This document shows, one piece after another, positions 6,206 through 7,329 of a DNA stretch of 7,329 nt; position 1 is the first letter of the stretch, and the number at the start of each line of letters is the position of its first letter. Position numbers and translations under genes: made by a program. The notes below the pieces were generated by a model. That model made no database searches and was not told the DNA's origin. It worked only from the letters and a program-made list of their open reading frames with translations. Source of the stretch: Planctomycetota bacterium (GTDB lineage: Bacteria; Planctomycetota; JAJSAM01); contig JAOZQC010000156.1 of NCBI GenBank assembly GCA_029932425.1, forward strand, positions 1 through 7,329, read 5' to 3'.

Positions 6206-6598
6206 TCAGCCCCCGGAGGACGGTTCGCCCGCGGAGGAGCCGCCTCCCGCCGGGGAGCCGCCCGCCGACGCCGCCTCCCGCTCCCGGGCCAGCCGTTCCT
6301 GCTCCGCCGCGATCGCCGCCACCCGTTCCTTCATGAGACGGCCCACCTTGAACTTCACCACCTTCTTGGCGGGGATGAAGACCTTCTCCAGGGTGCGGGG
6401 GTTCTGGGCCTTGCGGGCCGCGCGCTCCTTGATCTCGAAGACGCCGAACTCCCGGAACTCGAGCCGGTTGCCCTTCCCGAGCTCGCTGATGATCTCGTCC
6501 AGGAAGAGCTGGATCACTTCCTTGGTGACGACCTTGGTCTGCCTCGTCTTGTCGGCAATCCGGGAGACGAGCTCCTTCTTCGTGATCGTTCTCCCCAT
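6206..6598 (-). CDS. HU/IHF-family DNA-binding protein with Ser/Gly/Ala tail
   Basis: A 130-residue nucleoid protein that bends DNA as a dimer. Residues 4-93 cover the whole HU/IHF fold: N-terminal helices with TKKELVSRIADKT (6-18), the GNRLEFREFGVFEIKERAAR core (43-62), the DNA-inserting arm around QNPRT (65-69, P67 being the intercalating proline) and the closing KFKVGRLMKERV (82-93). Q65 replaces the Arg of the usual RNP tip. Residues 94-108 are a charged helix and 109-130 a Ser/Gly/Ala/Pro tail, about 35 residues beyond a standard HU of about 90. AAGGA ends 9 nt ahead of the ATG, with GAGG closer in. It has a probable promoter upstream and is followed after 4 nt by the Memo gene. HU versus IHF subunit cannot be settled from this sequence. 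Confidence 0.95.
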   Translation of the reverse strand: MGRTITKKELVSRIADKTRQTKVVTKEVIQLFLDEIISELGKGNRLEFREFGVFEIKERAARKAQNPRTLEKVFIPAKKVVKFKVGRLMKERVAAIAAEQERLAREREAASAGGSPAGGGSSAGEPSSGG

Positions 6599-6720
6599 GC
6601 GTCCTCATCCTTTCCGGGGGATGACCGCGCTCCCTGCTTCGCCCGCGGATGGGGGGCCGCGTCCGCCCCGCGGCACCCCCACCATCTCTATCATCCACTC
6701 CCACACCTAGTTAAGTCGAA

Positions 6721-6748
6721 AGAGTAGCAGACGGGGGCTGTCTGTCAA
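6721..6748 (-). promoter_or_regulatory. Probable sigma70-type promoter of HU-Memo unit
   Basis: TTGACA (6748-6743, minus strand) is a perfect -35 consensus. At 16 bp spacing comes TACTCT (6726-6721), which keeps the key T-A---T positions of a -10 box but only three of six bases overall. Transcription would begin near 6714. The spacer contains a CAGAC-N7-GTCTG dyad. Confidence 0.45.
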
Positions 6749-6756
6749 GGCCTGTC
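6728..6756. repeat. CTGTC repeats and CAGAC/GTCTG dyad over the HU promoter
   Basis: On the plus strand CTGTC starts at 6738, 6742 and 6752, the last two being 10 bp (one turn) apart. CAGAC (6728-6732) and GTCTG (6740-6744) form a 5-bp dyad with a 7-nt centre. Together they cover the -35 box and spacer, where a repressor would block polymerase. The elements are short, so chance is possible. Confidence 0.3.
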
Positions 6757-6862
6757 TTGGCCCCAGCCTCTCCCTTTTTCTCCGGGGCGGGAAGAGGGCC
6801 GCCGCCGCCGTCTTCCGGCGAATCCCGTCCCCCCGGGGAGCCCGGCGGGGTACGCTCGGCGC

Positions 6863-7329
6863 ATGGGCCGGAGGATCCTCCTCTTCCCGGCGTACCGGGA
6901 CCGGCTGCCGGGGGACTGGGCGTCGTGGTGGAACGCAGGCGGAGAGATCGTGACCCGTTCTCGCTCCACCGCCACCCGTCGCGTCCTCCTGGAGGACCTC
7001 TCCCTGCACGTGAAGACCTACCGCTACTCCCCGGGCCGCGCCCTCGCCAACGCCCTGCGCAACACCTGGCTCCGTCCTTCCCGGGCCCTCCGGGAGGTCC
7101 GCATGCTCGCGGCCCTCCGGGACGCGGCGGGGCCGGAAGCGGCGCCCGCCCCGGTGATGGCGGGCGAGCGCCGGGTGCTCGGCTTCCTCCGGGAGGCCAT
7201 CCTCGCCACGGAAACGCTTCCCGGCGCCCGATCCCTGGAGGCCGGCCTCCCCCCGGGCCGGGAGGCGGCCCGGGAACTCGGCCGCTTCCTCGCCCGCATC
7301 CACGCCGCGGGCTTCGTCCACGGCGGGCT
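6863..7329 (+). CDS. Kdo/LPS kinase-like protein (WaaP/InaA type), N-terminal part
   Basis: The first 155 residues of a protein-kinase-like fold are visible before the window ends. K51 in HVKTYRY fits the ATP-binding lysine, E78 in LREVRML the helix-C glutamate, and GFLREAILATETLPGARSLE (107-126) the hinge. LGRFLARIHAAGFVHGG (139-155) leads into the catalytic loop. This order matches the Kdo/LPS kinase (WaaP, KdkA, InaA) group, which phosphorylates lipopolysaccharide core sugars; some relatives are uncharacterised. The loop reads H153-G154-G155 where HxD is expected, so the catalytic Asp seems to be missing unless the loop is shifted. The start ATG has only a distant GGCGGGG (12 nt), so it is moderately sure. 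The gene is transcribed away from the HU-Memo unit. Confidence 0.77.
   Translation, partial: MGRRILLFPAYRDRLPGDWASWWNAGGEIVTRSRSTATRRVLLEDLSLHVKTYRYSPGRALANALRNTWLRPSRALREVRMLAALRDAAGPEAAPAPVMAGERRVLGFLREAILATETLPGARSLEAGLPPGREAARELGRFLARIHAAGFVHGG

Larger units (their letters stand above)
6599..6862. other. Divergent intergenic region between HU-Memo unit and kinase-like gene
   Basis: This 264-nt region separates two divergent genes. It holds the probable HU promoter with repeated CTGTC elements and an AT-richer core around 6706-6727. The HU mRNA would have a leader of about 115 nt. No clear promoter is seen for the plus-strand kinase-like gene, and no ORF is supported here. Confidence 0.6.

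Noticed and set aside
6707..7321. Minus-strand ORF of 204 codons opposite the kinase-like gene
   Set aside because: Antisense to a protein with kinase-type motifs; its own sequence has no domain and its composition is typical of a shadow frame.

Overview
This is a very GC-rich bacterial window with gene-dense, mostly co-directional coding. Six of the seven gene calls lie on the minus strand; one divergent gene on the plus strand runs off the right edge. The kinase of the Kdo/LPS kinase (WaaP/InaA-like) family suggests a Gram-negative envelope. The zinc-ribbon/HEAT protein with its 'LEKITGRDFG...WW' ending and the IHF-type HU protein resemble proteins I associate with Planctomycetota or related uncultured lineages. 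That placement is an inference from protein style, not a phylogenetic result.

Layout, in the order of minus-strand transcription (right to left). An HU/IHF-family nucleoid protein (6206-6598) sits behind a plausible TTGACA promoter in the divergent intergenic region. A Memo-family protein (AmmeMemoRadiSam protein B, 5329-6201) follows after only 4 nt and starts with GTG, so the two are probably co-transcribed. A strong GC hairpin lies just after the Memo gene. Next comes a possible 30-residue single-span membrane peptide (5150-5242). A roughly 250-nt non-coding stretch follows, with a perfect 6+6 inverted repeat and a possible -10 box. Then comes an unusual membrane protein (3535-4893) with three N-terminal CX2C-X22-CX2C zinc modules, one transmembrane helix, a coiled coil, a Pro/Ala linker and C-terminal HEAT repeats. 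After a GC-rich 229-nt gap there is a polytopic GT-C-like membrane protein (1851-3305). It overlaps the start of mutS2 by 4 nt (ATGA). mutS2 (1-1854) is cut by the left edge before its Smr domain.

On the plus strand, 6863-7329 is the N-terminal part of a Kdo/LPS-kinase-like protein. It is cut exactly at the catalytic loop, which reads HGG where HxD would be expected.

The genes do not form one obvious pathway. MutS2 and the HU protein act on DNA. The GT-C-like protein and the kinase point to cell-envelope glycan or lipid modification. The zinc-ribbon/HEAT protein looks like a membrane-anchored scaffold or sensor of unknown function and is the most novel item here. I saw no mobile elements, CRISPR arrays, tRNA or rRNA genes.
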